Source: Pseudomonas sp. PDM14 (GTDB lineage Bacteria; Pseudomonadota; Gammaproteobacteria; Pseudomonadales; Pseudomonadaceae). From it: a stretch of DNA of 64,000 bases. A program made the translations under genes and the position numbers. The stretch spans positions 992,001 through 1,056,000 of the forward strand of contig NZ_JACVAQ010000001.1 in assembly GCF_014851905.1 (NCBI RefSeq). Reading direction: 5' to 3'. Below are positions 27,738 to 38,067 of the stretch, in pieces; position 1 is the stretch's first letter, and every line of letters starts with the position of its first letter. The notes beneath the pieces were generated by a model. The model did not search any database, was not told the DNA's origin, and worked only from the letters and a program-made list of their open reading frames with translations.

Positions 27738-28247
27738 ATGCGCTGGCTGCTCGCCGTACTCTGCCTCTCCCTCGTCAGTCTCAGTCACGCCTCCAGCGCC
27801 CCGGCCCCGGCAGTGCAGGGCAAAAACGTGGACAAGGTGCTGGTGCTCAAATCCGAACGCAAGCTGCACCTCATGGGCCGCGGCGAAGTGCTCAAGTCCT
27901 ATCGCGTGTCCCTGGGCAAGCAGCCCAACGGCGCCAAGCTGCGCGAGGGCGACAGCCGTACGCCGGAAGGCTTCTACTGGCTCGACTGGCGCAAGACCAG
28001 CGACAAGTACAACCTGTCCATGCACGTTTCCTACCCCAACGCCCGCGACCTGGCCAATGCGCGCAAACAGGGCGTATCCCCCGGCGGCATGATCATGATC
28101 CACGGCACGCCACTGGATGACGAATACCCGGAGTGGTACTTCCACACCCTCGACTGGACCGAAGGCTGCATCGCCATGAAGAACGCCGACATGCGCGAAA
28201 TCTGGAGCCTGGTCAAAGACGGCACGCTGATCGAAATCCGCCCCTGA
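27738..28247 (+). CDS. L,D-transpeptidase / murein-modifying YkuD-domain protein
   Basis: This 169-residue periplasmic protein has a signal peptide (M-R-W-L-L-A-V-L-C-L, cleavage near S-H-A-S-S) followed by a YkuD domain. The catalytic signature is I-H-G-T-P then about 15 residues to W-T-E-G-C-I-A-M, with the Cys as acyl acceptor. Single-domain enzymes of this kind link or trim peptidoglycan stem peptides through L,D bonds, or act as endopeptidases like DpaA. The specific reaction cannot be told. The start at 27738 is the first Met before the signal peptide; the frame opens earlier at 27651. Confidence 0.85.
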   Translation: MRWLLAVLCLSLVSLSHASSAPAPAVQGKNVDKVLVLKSERKLHLMGRGEVLKSYRVSLGKQPNGAKLREGDSRTPEGFYWLDWRKTSDKYNLSMHVSYPNARDLANARKQGVSPGGMIMIHGTPLDDEYPEWYFHTLDWTEGCIAMKNADMREIWSLVKDGTLIEIRP

Positions 28248-28270
28248 GTGAATCCCACTGCTCCGAATCC

Positions 28271-28291
28271 GCGGCGCTCCTGTAGCGCCGC
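28271..28291 (+). terminator. Hairpin after the L,D-transpeptidase gene
   Basis: The perfect 8-bp stem GCGGCGCT / AGCGCCGC with loop CCTGT lies 24 bp after the stop. No T-run follows, so it may be a weak or Rho-assisted terminator. Confidence 0.4.
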
Positions 28292-28378
28292 GCTGCATTC
28301 CACCGCCCGGCAAATTTGCGCACGCTAATCTTGCGCGTTAAGTTGTTTCCACTCTCCGCACTCAACCGGACCGCCGCC

Positions 28379-28828
28379 ATGAGCGACTTCGATTCCTGCG
28401 ACGCGCTGTTGCTGGACAACCAGCTGTGCTTTGCCCTGTATTCCACCTCGCTGCAGATGACCAAGACCTACAAGCCGCTGCTGCAAAGCATCGGCCTGAC
28501 CTACCCGCAGTACCTGGCGATGCTGGTGCTGTGGGAACGCGATGGCATCACCGTGGGCGAGATCAGCACCCGCCTGCTCACCGATCCAGGCTCGCTGACC
28601 CCGCTGCTCAAGCGCCTGGAGGCCGATGGCCTGCTCAATCGCACCCGTAGCTCGGTCGACGAGCGCGTAGTCGAACTGCGCCTGACCGACAAGGGCCGCG
28701 CACTGCAGGAGCAGGCGCGGCGCTTCCCGTCCTGCATCCTCCAAACCAGCGAGCACACCCCCGAACAACTGGCAGCACTGAAGGAAGAGCTGGTCGCCCT
28801 GCGCGCCAAGTTGCATCAGGCCAGCTGA
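28379..28828 (+). CDS. ohrR: MarR-family organic hydroperoxide sensor-repressor OhrR
   Basis: This 149-residue winged-helix regulator has the N-terminal redox-sensing cysteine in D-N-Q-L-C-F-A-L-Y-S, the characteristic position for OhrR, and a MarR DNA-binding core (L-T-Y-P-Q-Y-L-A-M-L-V-L-W, G-S-L-T-P-L-L-K-R-L-E, winged D-E-R-V-V-E-L-R-L-T). Organic hydroperoxides oxidise the Cys and release the DNA, de-repressing ohr. The start at 28379 follows the family; the frame opens at 28316. It is immediately upstream of ohr on the same strand, with a 211-bp gap holding operator-like repeats. Confidence 0.93.
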   Translation: MSDFDSCDALLLDNQLCFALYSTSLQMTKTYKPLLQSIGLTYPQYLAMLVLWERDGITVGEISTRLLTDPGSLTPLLKRLEADGLLNRTRSSVDERVVELRLTDKGRALQEQARRFPSCILQTSEHTPEQLAALKEELVALRAKLHQAS

Positions 28829-28840
28829 TAGCCCCTTTTT

Positions 28841-28866
28841 CGCTGGGCGACGCCCGTCGCCCAGCG
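28841..28866. terminator. GC-rich hairpin after ohrR
   Basis: The perfect 11-bp stem CGCTGGGCGAC / GTCGCCCAGCG with loop GCCC starts 12 bp after the ohrR stop. The T-run precedes rather than follows it on the plus strand, so it is an unusual terminator or a message-protecting stem. Confidence 0.45.
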
Positions 28867-28885
28867 CTGCACCGCCCCTGAAAGC

Positions 28886-28978
28886 TTCGCTCTAGACGCT
28901 TATTCTCTAAGCGAATAGACATCCAAATAAATACGTCTAAAAATTTATCTTGCGCACAAAGTAAATCATCACTACATT
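28886..28978 (+). promoter_or_regulatory. ohr promoter region with candidate OhrR operator repeats
   Basis: An AT-rich segment contains nested inverted repeats: TTCGCT...AGCGAA (28886-28915), CGCTTA-N5-TAAGCG inside it (28897-28913) and TAGAC-N14-GTCTA (28916-28939). A possible promoter is TTGCGC (28950-28955), 17 nt, TACATT (28973-28978). The inverted repeats lie where an operator would be expected between ohrR and ohr, but which is bound is inferred. Confidence 0.45.
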
Positions 28979-29039
28979 TCGCTTCACGCACTATTTAGCG
29001 CGCAAAATTTTAGCTAGCGAACAACTTGAGGATTCCACC

Positions 29040-29465
29040 ATGCAAACCATCACCGCGCTCTACACCGCTACTGCAACTGCCACCGGCGGCCGTGACGGCC
29101 GTGCCGTTTCCTCCGACGGCTTGCTCGACGTGAAACTCACCACCCCGCGCGAACTCGGCGGCCAAGGCGGCGAAGCCACCAACCCCGAGCAACTGTTCGC
29201 CGCTGGCTATTCGGCCTGCTTCATCGGCGCGCTGAAATTCGTCGCCAGCCAGCAGAAGCAAAAATTCCCGGCTGACGCGTCGATCACCGGCAAGGTCGGC
29301 ATTGGCCAGATCCCCGGCGGCTTCGGTCTGGAAGTGGAACTCGCCATCAGCCTGCCAGGCATCGACCGCGCCATCGCCGAAGCGCTGATCGCCGCGGCAC
29401 ACCAGGTCTGCCCTTACTCCAACGCCACCCGCGGCAACATCGCCGTCAATCTCGTGCTGGTCTGA
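29040..29465 (+). CDS. ohr: Organic hydroperoxide resistance protein Ohr
   Basis: This 141-residue thiol peroxidase has both reactive cysteines, in Y-S-A-C-F and [13 protein letters not shown], and the conserved [10 protein letters not shown] segment. It reduces organic and fatty-acid hydroperoxides using lipoylated proteins as electron donors in studied relatives. It is controlled by the adjacent ohrR. A clear GAGG precedes the ATG. Confidence 0.96.
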   Translation: MQTITALYTATATATGGRDGRAVSSDGLLDVKLTTPRELGGQGGEATNPEQLFAAGYSACFIGALKFVASQQKQKFPADASITGKVGIGQIPGGFGLEVELAISLPGIDRAIAEALIAAAHQVCPYSNATRGNIAVNLVLV

Positions 29466-29491
29466 ACCGGCACTGCTGAAGGAGAACCGTC

Positions 29492-29758
29492 ATGAACATT
29501 CGTCAACTCGTGGCCAGCGGCATTGCGATGCTGGCCCTCGCCTGCTCTCTCAGCGCCTTCGCCCAGGATGGCGGCGTTCCGACCCAACCCTACAGCTACG
29601 GTCTGCCACTGGATGTGGCCCAGGTGATCTCCCTGCAGGAGCAAGCCAGCGGCCACTGCCAGCCCGTGCAAGCCAAGATGATCTACCTCAACTCGGACGG
29701 CCAACTCGAAGCCATCACCTACCTCAAGCAGGCGGATGACTGCCACAGCCAGGGCTGA
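29492..29758 (+). CDS. DUF2790 secreted protein
   Basis: This 88-residue protein has a signal peptide (M-N-I-R-Q-L-V-A-S, cleavage after S-A-F-A) and the DUF2790 core P-Y-S-Y-G-L-P-L-D-V-A-Q-V-I-S, with two cysteines (G-H-C-Q-P-V and D-D-C-H-S) that could form a disulfide. DUF2790 proteins are largely confined to Pseudomonas, where several respond to stress, especially copper. Function unknown. It lies 26 bp after ohr with AAGGAGAA before the ATG, and 41 bp before the esterase gene, so a shared transcript with ohr is likely. Confidence 0.85.
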   Translation: MNIRQLVASGIAMLALACSLSAFAQDGGVPTQPYSYGLPLDVAQVISLQEQASGHCQPVQAKMIYLNSDGQLEAITYLKQADDCHSQG

Positions 29759-29799
29759 ACCCTGGCTGCGACAGCCCAGTGTATAAAGGAGAACCGCAC

Positions 29800-30816
29800 A
29801 TGAAGATCACCCAACGACTCGCTGCCGGCCTGCTCGCCCTGGCCGTCAGCAACGCATTCGCCGCCGGCAGCCCCGGCGTCGAACACAACACCCAGGGCTT
29901 CCTCGACGCCCTTGCCGCCGGTGGCGGCCAGCCGCTGGAAACCCTCAGCCCGAAGGATGCGCGTAACGTGCTGGTCGGTGCCCAGGCCGGGGTGAAACTG
30001 CAGCTGCCGGCAGCCGATATCAGCCGCAAGACCATCCAGGTCGACGGCCAGGCCATCGACCTGACCATCGTTCGCCCAGCGGGGGCGAAGGGTGTGCTGC
30101 CGGTCTTCATGTTCTTCCACGGCGGTGGCTGGGTGCTCGGCGACTTCCCCACCCATGAACGCCTGATCCGCGATCTGGTGGCGACCTCCGGCGCCGCGGC
30201 GGTGTACGTGAACTACACGCCGTCGCCGGAAGCCAAGTACCCCACCGCGATCAACCAGGCCTACGCCGCCACTCGCTGGGTTGCCGAGCATGGCCAGGAA
30301 ATCGACGTCGACGGCAAACGCCTGGCGGTGGCCGGCAATAGCGTCGGCGGCAACATGGCCGCGGTCGTCAGCCTGATGGCCAAGGACAAGGGCGCACCGC
30401 AGATCCGCTTCCAGGCGCTGCTGTGGCCGGTGACCGATGCCAGCTTCGAGACCGCCTCGTACATGCAGTTCGCCGACGGCCACTTCCTGACCCGCAGCAT
30501 GATGCAGTGGTTCTGGGACAGCTACACGACCGACCCGCGCCAGCGCGCCGAGATCTATGCCTCGCCGCTACGCGCTTCGCTCGATCAGCTCAAGGGCTTG
30601 CCGCCGGCACTGGTGCAGACCGCCGAGATGGACGTACTGCGTGATGAAGGCGAAGCCTATGCACGCAAGCTGGACGCCGCCGGGGTGCCGGTCACCGCGG
30701 TGCGCTACAACGGCATGATCCACGACTTCGGTCTGCTCAACGTGATCAGCCAGATCCCCGGTACCCGCTCGGCCATGCTCCAGGCCGGCGAGGAGCTGAA
30801 GAAACACCTGAAGTAA
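29800..30816 (+). CDS. Secreted alpha/beta hydrolase, hormone-sensitive-lipase type
   Basis: This 338-residue enzyme has a signal peptide (cleavage around A-F-A-A-G near residue 22). The oxyanion motif HGGGW is at about 107-111, the nucleophile elbow G-N-S-V-G-G at about 179-184, and the Asp/His pair lies in the E-M-D-V-L-R-D-E and M-I-H-D-F-G segments. This is the HSL/acetyl-esterase family (Abhydrolase_3). It probably acts on small esters in the periplasm. Preceded by AAGGAGAA; ATG at 29800 chosen over 29779. Position behind ohr and DUF2790 suggests co-expression. Confidence 0.85.
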   Translation: MKITQRLAAGLLALAVSNAFAAGSPGVEHNTQGFLDALAAGGGQPLETLSPKDARNVLVGAQAGVKLQLPAADISRKTIQVDGQAIDLTIVRPAGAKGVLPVFMFFHGGGWVLGDFPTHERLIRDLVATSGAAAVYVNYTPSPEAKYPTAINQAYAATRWVAEHGQEIDVDGKRLAVAGNSVGGNMAAVVSLMAKDKGAPQIRFQALLWPVTDASFETASYMQFADGHFLTRSMMQWFWDSYTTDPRQRAEIYASPLRASLDQLKGLPPALVQTAEMDVLRDEGEAYARKLDAAGVPVTAVRYNGMIHDFGLLNVISQIPGTRSAMLQAGEELKKHLK

Positions 30817-30827
30817 AACGCAGAAAC

Positions 30828-30867
30828 CAACAGGCCCCGACCGCCCATGGCGCGTCGGGGCCTGTTG
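30828..30867. terminator. Strong hairpin between convergent genes
   Basis: A 13-bp perfect stem, CAACAGGCCCCGA / TCGGGGCCTGTTG, lies between the esterase gene and the convergent NIF3-like gene. There is no long T-run, but its strength and position favour a shared terminator. Confidence 0.75.
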
Positions 30868-30881
30868 CATGTGCAGCGTAA

Positions 30882-31199
30882 TCAGAACTGCAGGTCGGAC
30901 AGGCGCCACACCTCGAAGGCCGGCGTCTCGTAGGGGTGGGCGCGCTTCATAGCCTTCACCGTGTCGTGCAACAACTCGTCGGCGATCACCAGCTCGACTT
31001 TCCACTCGGCGATTTCATGCACCCTGCCATGCACCCCGAGAAACGGCTCACTGCCCTCCAGTGGACGATACTGTCCCTGCCCCAGGGTTTGCCAGCAGCA
31101 ACTGTCATAACGCCCAATGCGCCCACCGCCAGCAGCAAACACGGCGTTTTTCACCGCATCCAGATGGCTTTCGGGCACGTAGAAACACAGTTTGTACAT
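30882..31199 (-). CDS. NIF3-family C-terminal-domain-like protein (YqfO type)
   Basis: This 105-residue protein matches the small stand-alone form of the PII-like domain found inside NIF3/YqfO proteins: M-Y-K-L-C-F-Y-V-P-E, the G-A/G-G-G-R-I-G-R-Y-D-S-C-C-W motif and the C-terminal M-K-R-A-H-P-Y-E-T-P-A-F-E. It probably forms a ferredoxin-like trimer; function unknown. The start at 31199 is canonical. Confidence 0.88.
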   Translation of the reverse strand: MYKLCFYVPESHLDAVKNAVFAAGGGRIGRYDSCCWQTLGQGQYRPLEGSEPFLGVHGRVHEIAEWKVELVIADELLHDTVKAMKRAHPYETPAFEVWRLSDLQF

Positions 31200-31350
31200 C
31201 GAATTCTTTCCCCTATGCAGCGACGAATGCGGGAGCCATCCCCTGATCGGCAACGCGAGGAATCACACTCCCCGCGCAACATGACCACGCCTGGCTCACC
31301 CTGACCCAGCAATACTGGCATTTTGCCTTATCAGCGCCATCAGGCACAGC

Positions 31351-31428
31351 TCACACGTCGGTATTGGAGTCGATCCAGGGCAAATCGTCCTGCCACGGCA
31401 TAGAGCAGTTGCGCATAAGCACGCGCAT
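31351..31428 (-). CDS. Possible 25-codon microprotein coupled to the CDGSH gene
   Basis: The ATG overlaps the TAA stop of the CDGSH gene by one base (TAATG). The frame codes for 25 residues beginning M-R-V-L-M-R-N-C-S-M and ending P-W-I-D-S-N-T-D-V. About 21 of 25 codons end in G or C, as expected for real genes here. GGTGAG lies just upstream. No family recognised; it could also be chance. Confidence 0.4.
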   Translation of the reverse strand: MRVLMRNCSMPWQDDLPWIDSNTDV

Positions 31429-31697
31429 TACTCACCACTGAAGAAGCGCCTGATCCGTGCCTGCAAGCCGCTTACCGGGCGATTGTGGCTGCCATCGCAA
31501 TACGGCATGCGTGTGGACAGGCCGCAACGGCACAGCAGCAGATGCTGTTCGCGCGCAGGCGTCAGGCGCAGGCCGCTGGGGCAATCGGCGGGGCAATCGG
31601 GAAGCGTGGACGAACGCCCACAGCGGCACAGCAGCAAGGTATCGCCAGGCTTGACCTGGCGTACCTCGGGGAGAATCGGCGGGGCCTCATCGGCCAT
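31428..31697 (-). CDS. Tandem CDGSH iron-sulfur protein with one Cys4-type motif
   Basis: This 89-residue protein has two CDGSH motifs. The C-terminal one is canonical: C56-x-C58-x2-S-x3-P-x-C67-D-G-S-H71, the 3Cys-1His ligand set of mitoNEET-like [2Fe-2S] proteins. The N-terminal one, C24-x-C26-x2-S-x3-P-x-C35, continues P-A-D-C39, so the fourth ligand position holds Cys instead of His. A 9-bp direct repeat (GGGGCAATC at 31578 and 31590 on the plus strand) encodes the D-C-P-A-D-C-P region. It lies 54 bp after purL. Role unknown; electron transfer or redox sensing is inferred. Confidence 0.85.
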   Translation of the reverse strand: MADEAPPILPEVRQVKPGDTLLLCRCGRSSTLPDCPADCPSGLRLTPAREQHLLLCRCGLSTRMPYCDGSHNRPVSGLQARIRRFFSGE

Positions 31698-31751
31698 CGG
31701 CAGGCCCCACCAACGCCGCGTCCCGGGAGCGGGAAACGGCGCGGCAGCGGA

Positions 31752-34700
31752 TCAGTCGACCCACACGCGGGCGTTGCGGAACATGCGCAGCCAGCCGCCG
31801 TCTTCCTGCCACTCGTCCGGGCGCCAGGAGTTCTGCACGGCGCGGAACACCCGCTCCGGGTGCGGCATCATGATGGTCACGCGGCCATCGCGGCTGCACA
31901 GACCGGTAATCCCGCGCGGCGAGCCGTTGGGGTTGGCCGGGTAGGTTTCGGTGACCTTGCCGTTGTTGTCGACGAAACGCAGGGCCACGGTGCCGGACAG
32001 ATCGGCCTCCAGCAGCGCCTCCTCGCTTTCGAACTCGGCATGGCCCTCACCATGGGCGATGGCGATCGGCATGCGCGTGCCGGCCATGCCACGCAGGAAG
32101 ATCGACGCCGACTCCTGCACCTGGACCATCGCCACGCGCGCCTCGAACTGCTCCGAGCGGTTGCGCACGAAGTGCGGCCAGAACTCGGTGCCGGGGATCA
32201 GCTCGTGCAGGTTGCTCATCATCTGGCAGCCGTTGCACACGCCGAGGGCGAAACTGTCCTTGCGCTCGAAGAACGCCTGGAAGGCATCGCGGGCGCGGCT
32301 GTTGAACAGCGCCGACTTGGCCCAGCCTTCACCGGCGCCGAGCACGTCACCGTAGGAGAAGCCGCCGCAGGCGACAAGACCCTTGAACTCTTCCAGGCTG
32401 ACACGGCCGGCAAGGATGTCGCTCATGTGCACGTCGACCGCCGCGAAGCCGGCACGGTCGAAGGCCGCGGCCATTTCCACCTGGCCGTTGACACCCTGCT
32501 CGCGCAGGACCGCCACTTGCGGGCGCACGCCCTTCTTGATGTAGGGCGCGGCGATGTCCTGGTTGACGTCGAACGACAGCTTGATCGACAGGCCCGGGTT
32601 TTCCTCGTCGAGGATGGTGTCGAATTCCTGCTCGGCGCACTGCACGTTGTCGCGCATGCGCTGGATCTGATAGCTGGTCTCGGCCCACTGGCGCTGCAGC
32701 AGGCGGCGCTGACCGCCGAACACCACTTCACCGTTGAAGCTGATGGCCACGTCGCTGCCGTTGACCGGCTGGCCAATCACCGCCACGCAGTCGTCGAGGC
32801 CGGCGGCACTGAACTGCGCCAGCACATCCGGGGTGGCGTCCTGGCGAACCTGGATCACCGCGCCGAGCTCTTCGTTGAACAGCACGGCGGCGAGGTCGTC
32901 GCGGCTGTCGGCCAGCGCATCGAGGAACAGGTTGAGGCCGCAATGGCCGGCGAAGGCCATTTCCAGCACGCTGGTCAGCAGGCCACCGTCGGAACGGTCG
33001 TGATAGGCCAGCAGATGACCGTCGGCGTTGAGGCCCTGGATCACGGCGAAGAAGGCCTTGAGGTCTTCGGCGTCGTCGACGTCCGGCGCGCTCTGGCCGA
33101 GCTTGCCGTAAACCTGGGCGAGGATCGAGGCGCCCATGCGGTTCTGCCCGCGACCGAGGTCGACCAGGATCAGGTCGGTCTCGCCCTTGTCCAGGCGCAG
33201 CTGCGGGGTCAGGGTCTGGCGGATGTCGGTAACCGGAGCGAAGCCGGTGACGATCAGCGACAGCGGCGAGGTCACGCTCTTCTCTGCGCCCTCCTCGCTC
33301 CACTTGGTCTTCATCGACATCGAGTCCTTGCCCACCGGAATGGTGATGCCGAGCGCCGGGCATAGCTCCATGCCGACCGCTTTCACGGTGTCGTACAGGC
33401 GTGCGTCCTCGCCCGGGTGGCCGGCGGCGGCCATCCAGTTGGCAGACAGTTTGATGTCGGAAATCTTCTCGATGCGCGAGGCGGCGATGTTGGTCAGCGT
33501 CTCGCCAATTGCCATGCGCCCGGAGGCGGCGGCATCGAGCAGGGCCAGTGGCGTGCGCTCGCCCATGGCCATGGCTTCACCGGTGTAGACGTCGAAGCTG
33601 GTGGCGGTAACGGCCACATCGGCCACCGGCACCTGCCACGGGCCGACCATCTGGTCGCGGGCAACCAGGCCGGTGATGGTGCGGTCGCCGATGGTGATCA
33701 GGAAGCTCTTGCTGGCCACGGCCGGGTGGCGCAGCACGCGGGTAACGGCTTCGTCGATGTCGACACTGGCAGCGGCGAAGTCGTCGCCCAGCTCGGCCTC
33801 GCGGGTGACCGAACGGTGCATGCGCGGCGGCTTGCCGAGCAGCACCTCCAGCGGCATGTCCACAGGGGTGTTGGCGAAATGGCTGTCGGTGACGGTCAGT
33901 TGCGGCTCTTCGGTGGCTTCACCCACCACCGCGAACGGGCAGCGCTCGCGCTCGCAGATGGCCTGGAAGCGCTCGAAATCCTTGGCGCTGACAGCCAGCA
34001 CATAACGCTCCTGGGACTCGTTGCTCCAGATTTCGTGCGGGGCCATGCCCGGCTCGTCGTTGGGCACCTTGCGCAGCTCGAAGCGGCCACCGCGGCCGCC
34101 GTCGTTGACCAGCTCGGGGAAGGCGTTGGAGATGCCACCGGCGCCGACGTCATGGATGAAGGCGATGGGGTTGGCGTCGCCCAATTGCCAGCAGCGGTCG
34201 ATGACCTCCTGGCAGCGGCGTTCCATTTCCGGGTTCTCGCGCTGCACCGAGGCAAAGTCCAGGTCGGCCGAGCTGGCACCAGTGGCCACCGAAGACGCGG
34301 CGCCGCCGCCCAGACCGATGAGCATGGCCGGGCCGCCAAGCACGATCAGCTTGGCGCCGACGGTGATCTCGCCCTTCTGCACGTGGTCTTCACGAATATT
34401 GCCCATGCCGCCGGCGAGCATGATCGGCTTGTGGTAGCCGCGCACTTCGTCGCCGTGGGGGGTGCTGATCGACTGCTCGAAGGTACGGAAGTAACCGGTC
34501 AGGGCCGGACGACCGAATTCGTTGTTGAACGCGGCGCCGCCCAGCGGGCCTTCGATCATGATGTCCAGCGGCGTGACGATGCGCTCGGGCTTGCCGTACG
34601 GCACTTCCCAGGGCTGTTCGAAACCGGGGATGTTCAGGTTGGACACGGTGAAACCGGTCAGGCCCGCCTTCGGCTTGGCGCCGCGACCGGTAGCGCCCTC

Positions 34701-35648
34701 GTCGCGAATCTCGCCACCGGAACCAGTCGAGGCACCGGAGAACGGCGAAATAGCGGTCGGGTGGTTGTGGGTTTCCACCTTCATCAGGATGTGCACCGGT
34801 TCCTGCACCGCGCCGTACTGGCGGGTTTCAGGGTTCGGGAAGAAACGCCCGGCGCTGTGGCCGACGATGACCGAGGCGTTGTCCTTGTAGGCGGACAGCA
34901 CGTTCTCGCTGTGCATCTGGTAGGTATTCTTGATCATGCCGAACAGGGACTTTTCCTGGCTTTCGCCGTCGATGTCCCAGCTGGCGTTGAAGATCTTGTG
35001 GCGGCAATGCTCGGAGTTGGCCTGGGCGAACATCATCAGTTCGATGTCGTGCGGGTTACGCCCCAGGCCCTGGAAGGCGCTGACCAGATAATCGATCTCG
35101 TCTTCGGCCAGGGCCAGGCCCAGCTCGACGTTGGCCTTCTCCAGCGCGGCGCGACCGCCGCCGAGGATGTCCACCGCGCTGAGCGGCTTGGGCTCGGCGT
35201 GGCTGAACAGAGCGGCTGCCTGCTCCATGGCATCCAGCACCAGCTGGGTCATGCGGTCGTGCAGCAGCGCCGCGACGGTGCTGGCATCGTCGGCGCTCAG
35301 CTCACCGCTGACGTAGTAGGCGATGCCGCGCTCCAGGCGCTGGATCTTCGCCAGGCCACAGTTGCGGGCGATGTCGCTGGCCTTGCTCGACCACGGCGAA
35401 ATGGTGCCGAAACGCGGGATGGTCAGGAACAGGCGGCCGCTGGGCTCCTGCACCGGCACGCTCGGGCCGTACTTCAGCAGGCGGCTCAGGACTTGCTCTT
35501 CGTCGGCGGTGAGCACACCGGTCACATCGGCAAAATGCGCGAACTCGGCGTACAGACCCGTCACGGCCGGGACCTTGCTGGTCAGTTGCTCGAGCAATTT
35601 ACCGTGACGGAAGGCGGAAAGAGCGGGCGCGCCGCGCAGGATCAACAT
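31752..35648 (-). CDS. purL: Phosphoribosylformylglycinamidine synthase PurL
   Basis: This 1298-residue enzyme makes FGAM from FGAR, glutamine and ATP, the fourth step of purine synthesis. It is the large single-chain form: an N-terminal PurS-like domain, a linker, the AIRS-like ATP-binding halves (with [13 protein letters not shown] and [12 protein letters not shown]) and a C-terminal glutamine amidotransferase with the nucleophile in G-V-C-N-G-C-Q-M and the H-G-E-G-H motif. The start at 35648 (M-L-I-L-R-G-A-P) is canonical. Divergent from mltF. Confidence 0.98.
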   Translation of the reverse strand: MLILRGAPALSAFRHGKLLEQLTSKVPAVTGLYAEFAHFADVTGVLTADEEQVLSRLLKYGPSVPVQEPSGRLFLTIPRFGTISPWSSKASDIARNCGLAKIQRLERGIAYYVSGELSADDASTVAALLHDRMTQLVLDAMEQAAALFSHAEPKPLSAVDILGGGRAALEKANVELGLALAEDEIDYLVSAFQGLGRNPHDIELMMFAQANSEHCRHKIFNASWDIDGESQEKSLFGMIKNTYQMHSENVLSAYKDNASVIVGHSAGRFFPNPETRQYGAVQEPVHILMKVETHNHPTAISPFSGASTGSGGEIRDEGATGRGAKPKAGLTGFTVSNLNIPGFEQPWEVPYGKPERIVTPLDIMIEGPLGGAAFNNEFGRPALTGYFRTFEQSISTPHGDEVRGYHKPIMLAGGMGNIREDHVQKGEITVGAKLIVLGGPAMLIGLGGGAASSVATGASSADLDFASVQRENPEMERRCQEVIDRCWQLGDANPIAFIHDVGAGGISNAFPELVNDGGRGGRFELRKVPNDEPGMAPHEIWSNESQERYVLAVSAKDFERFQAICERERCPFAVVGEATEEPQLTVTDSHFANTPVDMPLEVLLGKPPRMHRSVTREAELGDDFAAASVDIDEAVTRVLRHPAVASKSFLITIGDRTITGLVARDQMVGPWQVPVADVAVTATSFDVYTGEAMAMGERTPLALLDAAASGRMAIGETLTNIAASRIEKISDIKLSANWMAAAGHPGEDARLYDTVKAVGMELCPALGITIPVGKDSMSMKTKWSEEGAEKSVTSPLSLIVTGFAPVTDIRQTLTPQLRLDKGETDLILVDLGRGQNRMGASILAQVYGKLGQSAPDVDDAEDLKAFFAVIQGLNADGHLLAYHDRSDGGLLTSVLEMAFAGHCGLNLFLDALADSRDDLAAVLFNEELGAVIQVRQDATPDVLAQFSAAGLDDCVAVIGQPVNGSDVAISFNGEVVFGGQRRLLQRQWAETSYQIQRMRDNVQCAEQEFDTILDEENPGLSIKLSFDVNQDIAAPYIKKGVRPQVAVLREQGVNGQVEMAAAFDRAGFAAVDVHMSDILAGRVSLEEFKGLVACGGFSYGDVLGAGEGWAKSALFNSRARDAFQAFFERKDSFALGVCNGCQMMSNLHELIPGTEFWPHFVRNRSEQFEARVAMVQVQESASIFLRGMAGTRMPIAIAHGEGHAEFESEEALLEADLSGTVALRFVDNNGKVTETYPANPNGSPRGITGLCSRDGRVTIMMPHPERVFRAVQNSWRPDEWQEDGGWLRMFRNARVWVD

Positions 35649-35725
35649 CGTGAACAGCCTCTGGGAAGGGGTGTGCTTTGAGGCCGTGCATTCTAGCCTA
35701 AAGCGCCGGCCGACGGCACCCGTAG

Positions 35726-37276
<1,551 letters not shown>

Positions 37277-37318
37277 GGTCCCAGGTGCAGAACGTGTTTA
37301 CAGTTTGCGCTAGCGGAA

Positions 37319-37440
37319 CCTAGCCCTAACCCCAGCCCTCTCCCGTGGGAGATGGGGTTGCCTGACGCTTGAACTCAGACACAGAGCCCACCGACACCTC
37401 GATAGCGCCCTCTCCCTGTAGAGGGCCGTCGATAGCCGAC
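37319..37440. repeat. Repeat-like intergenic sequence with CCCTCTCCC palindromes
   Basis: Two related elements occur: CCCTAACCCCAGCCCTCTCC with the partner GGGAGATGGGG, and GCCCTCTCCCTGTAGAGGGC. Each forms a short GC stem. Similar CCCTCACCC...CCTCTCCC elements are dispersed in many proteobacterial genomes. No gene is visible in 37277-37501. Confidence 0.4.
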
Positions 37441-37501
37441 TTGATTGGCGGCAATCCCACTCGCCCCTCACCAATGCCAGTTTGCCGCAGACCAACAAGC
37501 C

Positions 37502-37972
37502 TCAGCGCAAAATACGCTGGTTACTCATGGCGCAGTGACTCTGTGCCTGCTTGTCCGCCGACAGCGCGTTCAACTGAGACGTACAGGCCGCCAGGCTCGC
37601 GGTCTCGCGAAGGGTCATCTGCGCTGCGCCATCGATGTCGATCAGGTAGGCATTGCGGTAGCGTGGCCCGTCGGTCCACATATCTAGGTTCTGCACGCTG
37701 GTCACGCAGCGGTAGTGCACCTGACCGGTGAAGCCCTTCATCTTGTCGCGGCGCAGGATGTGGTGATACTTGAGCCAGTCGCGGTCACGCTGCCCCTGGC
37801 GCGAGGCTTCGTTGCAGGCGTCCAGGGTGGTGATGTCCGGCTCGTGGAGGAACACGCTCTGGGCAATGTTAGAACCACCCAGGGTGAAGGTCGCCGACAG
37901 GTAGACCTTGCTCTCCTGCGCCGCCACGGGCAGGCCGACCAGTAACAACAGCAACAACATTCCCTGCTTCAT
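37502..37972 (-). CDS. Hypothetical secreted protein with four cysteines
   Basis: This 156-residue protein has a clear signal peptide (M-K-Q-G-M-L-L-L-L-L, cleavage near P-V-A-A-Q). The mature part starts E-S-K-V-Y-L-S-A-T-F-T-L-G-G-S-N and contains four cysteines (D-A-C-N, Y-R-C-V, A-A-C-T, H-C-A-M) able to form two disulfides. I do not recognise a family. It lies downstream of tadA on the same strand (95 bp away) and convergent to mltF. The start at 37972 fits the signal peptide better than the longer open frame to 38035. Confidence 0.7.
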   Translation of the reverse strand: MKQGMLLLLLLVGLPVAAQESKVYLSATFTLGGSNIAQSVFLHEPDITTLDACNEASRQGQRDRDWLKYHHILRRDKMKGFTGQVHYRCVTSVQNLDMWTDGPRYRNAYLIDIDGAAQMTLRETASLAACTSQLNALSADKQAQSHCAMSNQRILR

Positions 37973-38067
37973 GACACGCTCCACCACGACTAACCGCAAA
38001 GCGCGCAGCCTAACGGCTGGCACCGGCCGCTGCAAAGTCGAATATCAGCCAGCCGAATCGGTGCGAC

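Noticed and set aside
31485..33365. Long plus-strand open frame of over 600 codons antisense to purL
   Set aside because: Composition is a mirror of purL in a high-GC genome, with His/Asp/Val/Gln-rich low-complexity sequence and no domain. purL itself is fully supported.
33417..35681. Long plus-strand open frame of over 750 codons antisense to purL
   Set aside because: Same artefact as above; the stop-poor antisense frame follows from purL codon use.
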